From Planctomycetota bacterium (lineage in GTDB: Bacteria; Planctomycetota; UBA11346), in NCBI GenBank assembly GCA_013816415.1, contig JACDEN010000113.1, forward strand, positions 1 through 7,683: a stretch of 7,683 bases of DNA, read 5' to 3'. Each line of letters begins with the position of its first letter. Position 1 is the stretch's first letter. A program made the position numbers and the translations under genes. Below the pieces are notes generated by a model. That model worked only from the letters and a program-made list of their open reading frames with translations, had not been told where the DNA came from and made no database searches. This document shows, one piece after another, positions 7,364 to 7,683 of the stretch.

Positions 7364-7476
7364 GCTGTCCGGATTCGCCTCTCGACCTTTGCGCACCATC
7401 CTCCGCTCGGGGGGGAGTGGCGCCTAGGCATTTACCCCACGGCCGCGCCTCGCCCCGTGAGCCCAGAAAAAACAAG
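7364..7476. repeat. Diverged unit of an intergenic tandem repeat
   Basis: It begins with GCTGTCCGG, identical to the start of the next two units. It shares a run of G followed by AG (CGGGGGGGAG against CGGGGGAG), a GGCGC block, and ACCCC..GGCCGCGCC near its end with the following unit. Its middle is clearly diverged and the unit is about 21 bases shorter than the next, so it reads as an older or degraded copy. Confidence 0.6.
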
Positions 7477-7610
7477 GCTGTCCGGCACACCCATGCCTCG
7501 TCCTTTTCTCGTCCGAGTTACCACGGGGGAGCCCGAGGGTTCGGAGGGCCGAGGCGCAGGGGTACAATCAACCCCGGCCGCGCCGCCGCCCGTAACCCCA
7601 CGGAATGCAG
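7477..7610. repeat. 134-base tandem repeat unit, copy 2
   Basis: The block 7475-7539 is repeated exactly, 65 of 65 bases, at 7609-7673; after a two-base difference (TT against GG) a further 7 bases match. The core contains CTCGTCC twice at an 11-base period (7497-7503 and 7508-7514). The rest of the unit has a GC-rich possible hairpin (7553-7584) and then leads directly into the next copy. No convincing gene is seen in it. Confidence 0.9.
7553..7584. other. Possible hairpin inside the repeat unit
   Basis: GGCGC (7553-7557) and GGGGT (7559-7563) can pair with ACCCC (7571-7575) and GCGCC (7580-7584) around a 7-base loop, with an asymmetric internal loop of A against GGCC. The outer GGCGC/GCGCC arms are also present in the diverged first unit, but the inner arm is not fully kept there. 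No T-tract follows, so it does not look like a terminator. Confidence 0.35.
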
Positions 7611-7683
7611 GCTGTCCGGCACACCCATGCCTCGTCCTTTTCTCGTCCGAGTTACCACGGGGGAGCCCGAGGGGGCGGAGGGG
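7611..7683. repeat. Tandem repeat unit, copy 3, cut by the window edge
   Basis: It is identical to the preceding unit over the 65-base core and diverges only at 7674-7675 before the window ends. The array therefore may continue, and its copy number cannot be known from here. Confidence 0.88.

Noticed and set aside
7466..7490. Minus-strand intrinsic terminator (bulged stem followed by a T-rich run)
   Set aside because: The stem is only about five pairs with a bulge, the T run exists in only one of the repeat copies, and no upstream minus-strand gene is visible to be terminated.
7540..7568. Plus-strand promoter TTCGGA - 17 - TACAAT in the repeat unit
   Set aside because: The TACAAT matches a -10 box well, but the -35 matches only three of six positions and is GGCGGA in the next copy; no gene is visible downstream within the window.
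7364..7683. CRISPR array or integron attC array
   Set aside because: The repeat core is 65 bases with a conserved rather than unique spacer, only two close copies are seen, and there are no cas, integrase or cassette genes in the window.

Overview
The window is GC-rich, densely coding bacterial DNA. Gene content points to the Planctomycetota or a relative in the PVC group: several large prepilin-like proteins encoded back to back, next to a large CRTAC1-type FG-GAP/UnbV protein. Both families are abundant there but also occur in other phyla such as Acidobacteriota. There is no rRNA or housekeeping marker, so this placement is an inference.

Bases 2-4045, plus strand, form one tightly packed gene set. 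A 5'-truncated gene of unknown function (2-1135) is followed by three genes whose products each begin with a class III (type IV pilin/type II pseudopilin) prepilin signal: 1129-2166, 2169-3428 and 3425-4045. The junctions are a 7-base overlap, a 2-base gap and a 4-base ATGA overlap, and each of the three downstream starts has a Shine-Dalgarno-like sequence, so the four are almost certainly co-transcribed and translationally coupled. All four products carry short stretches resembling the C-terminal part of GspG-like pseudopilins. They probably form minor (tip) components of a type II secretion-like or type IV pilus-like machine whose ATPase, platform protein and secretin would lie outside the window.

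Bases 4066-7260, minus strand, hold a single convergent gene for a 1064-residue extracytoplasmic protein. It has an N-terminal membrane segment, a Pro-rich linker, about 440 residues of unrecognised mostly helical sequence, a CRTAC1-type beta-propeller with seven Ca-binding-like loops, and a C-terminal ASPIC/UnbV domain. A short collagen-like Gly-Pro-rich insert sits at the entrance to the propeller. Whether this protein is a client of the pseudopilin machine cannot be told from the sequence.

Bases 7261-7683 are non-coding as far as can be seen. The part next to the minus-strand gene holds its leader (an A7 tract, no Shine-Dalgarno) and a small inverted repeat. The rest is a tandem array: two units at a 134-base period sharing a 65-base identical core, preceded by a diverged unit at about 113 bases. 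The array runs off the window end and is the least explained element here.
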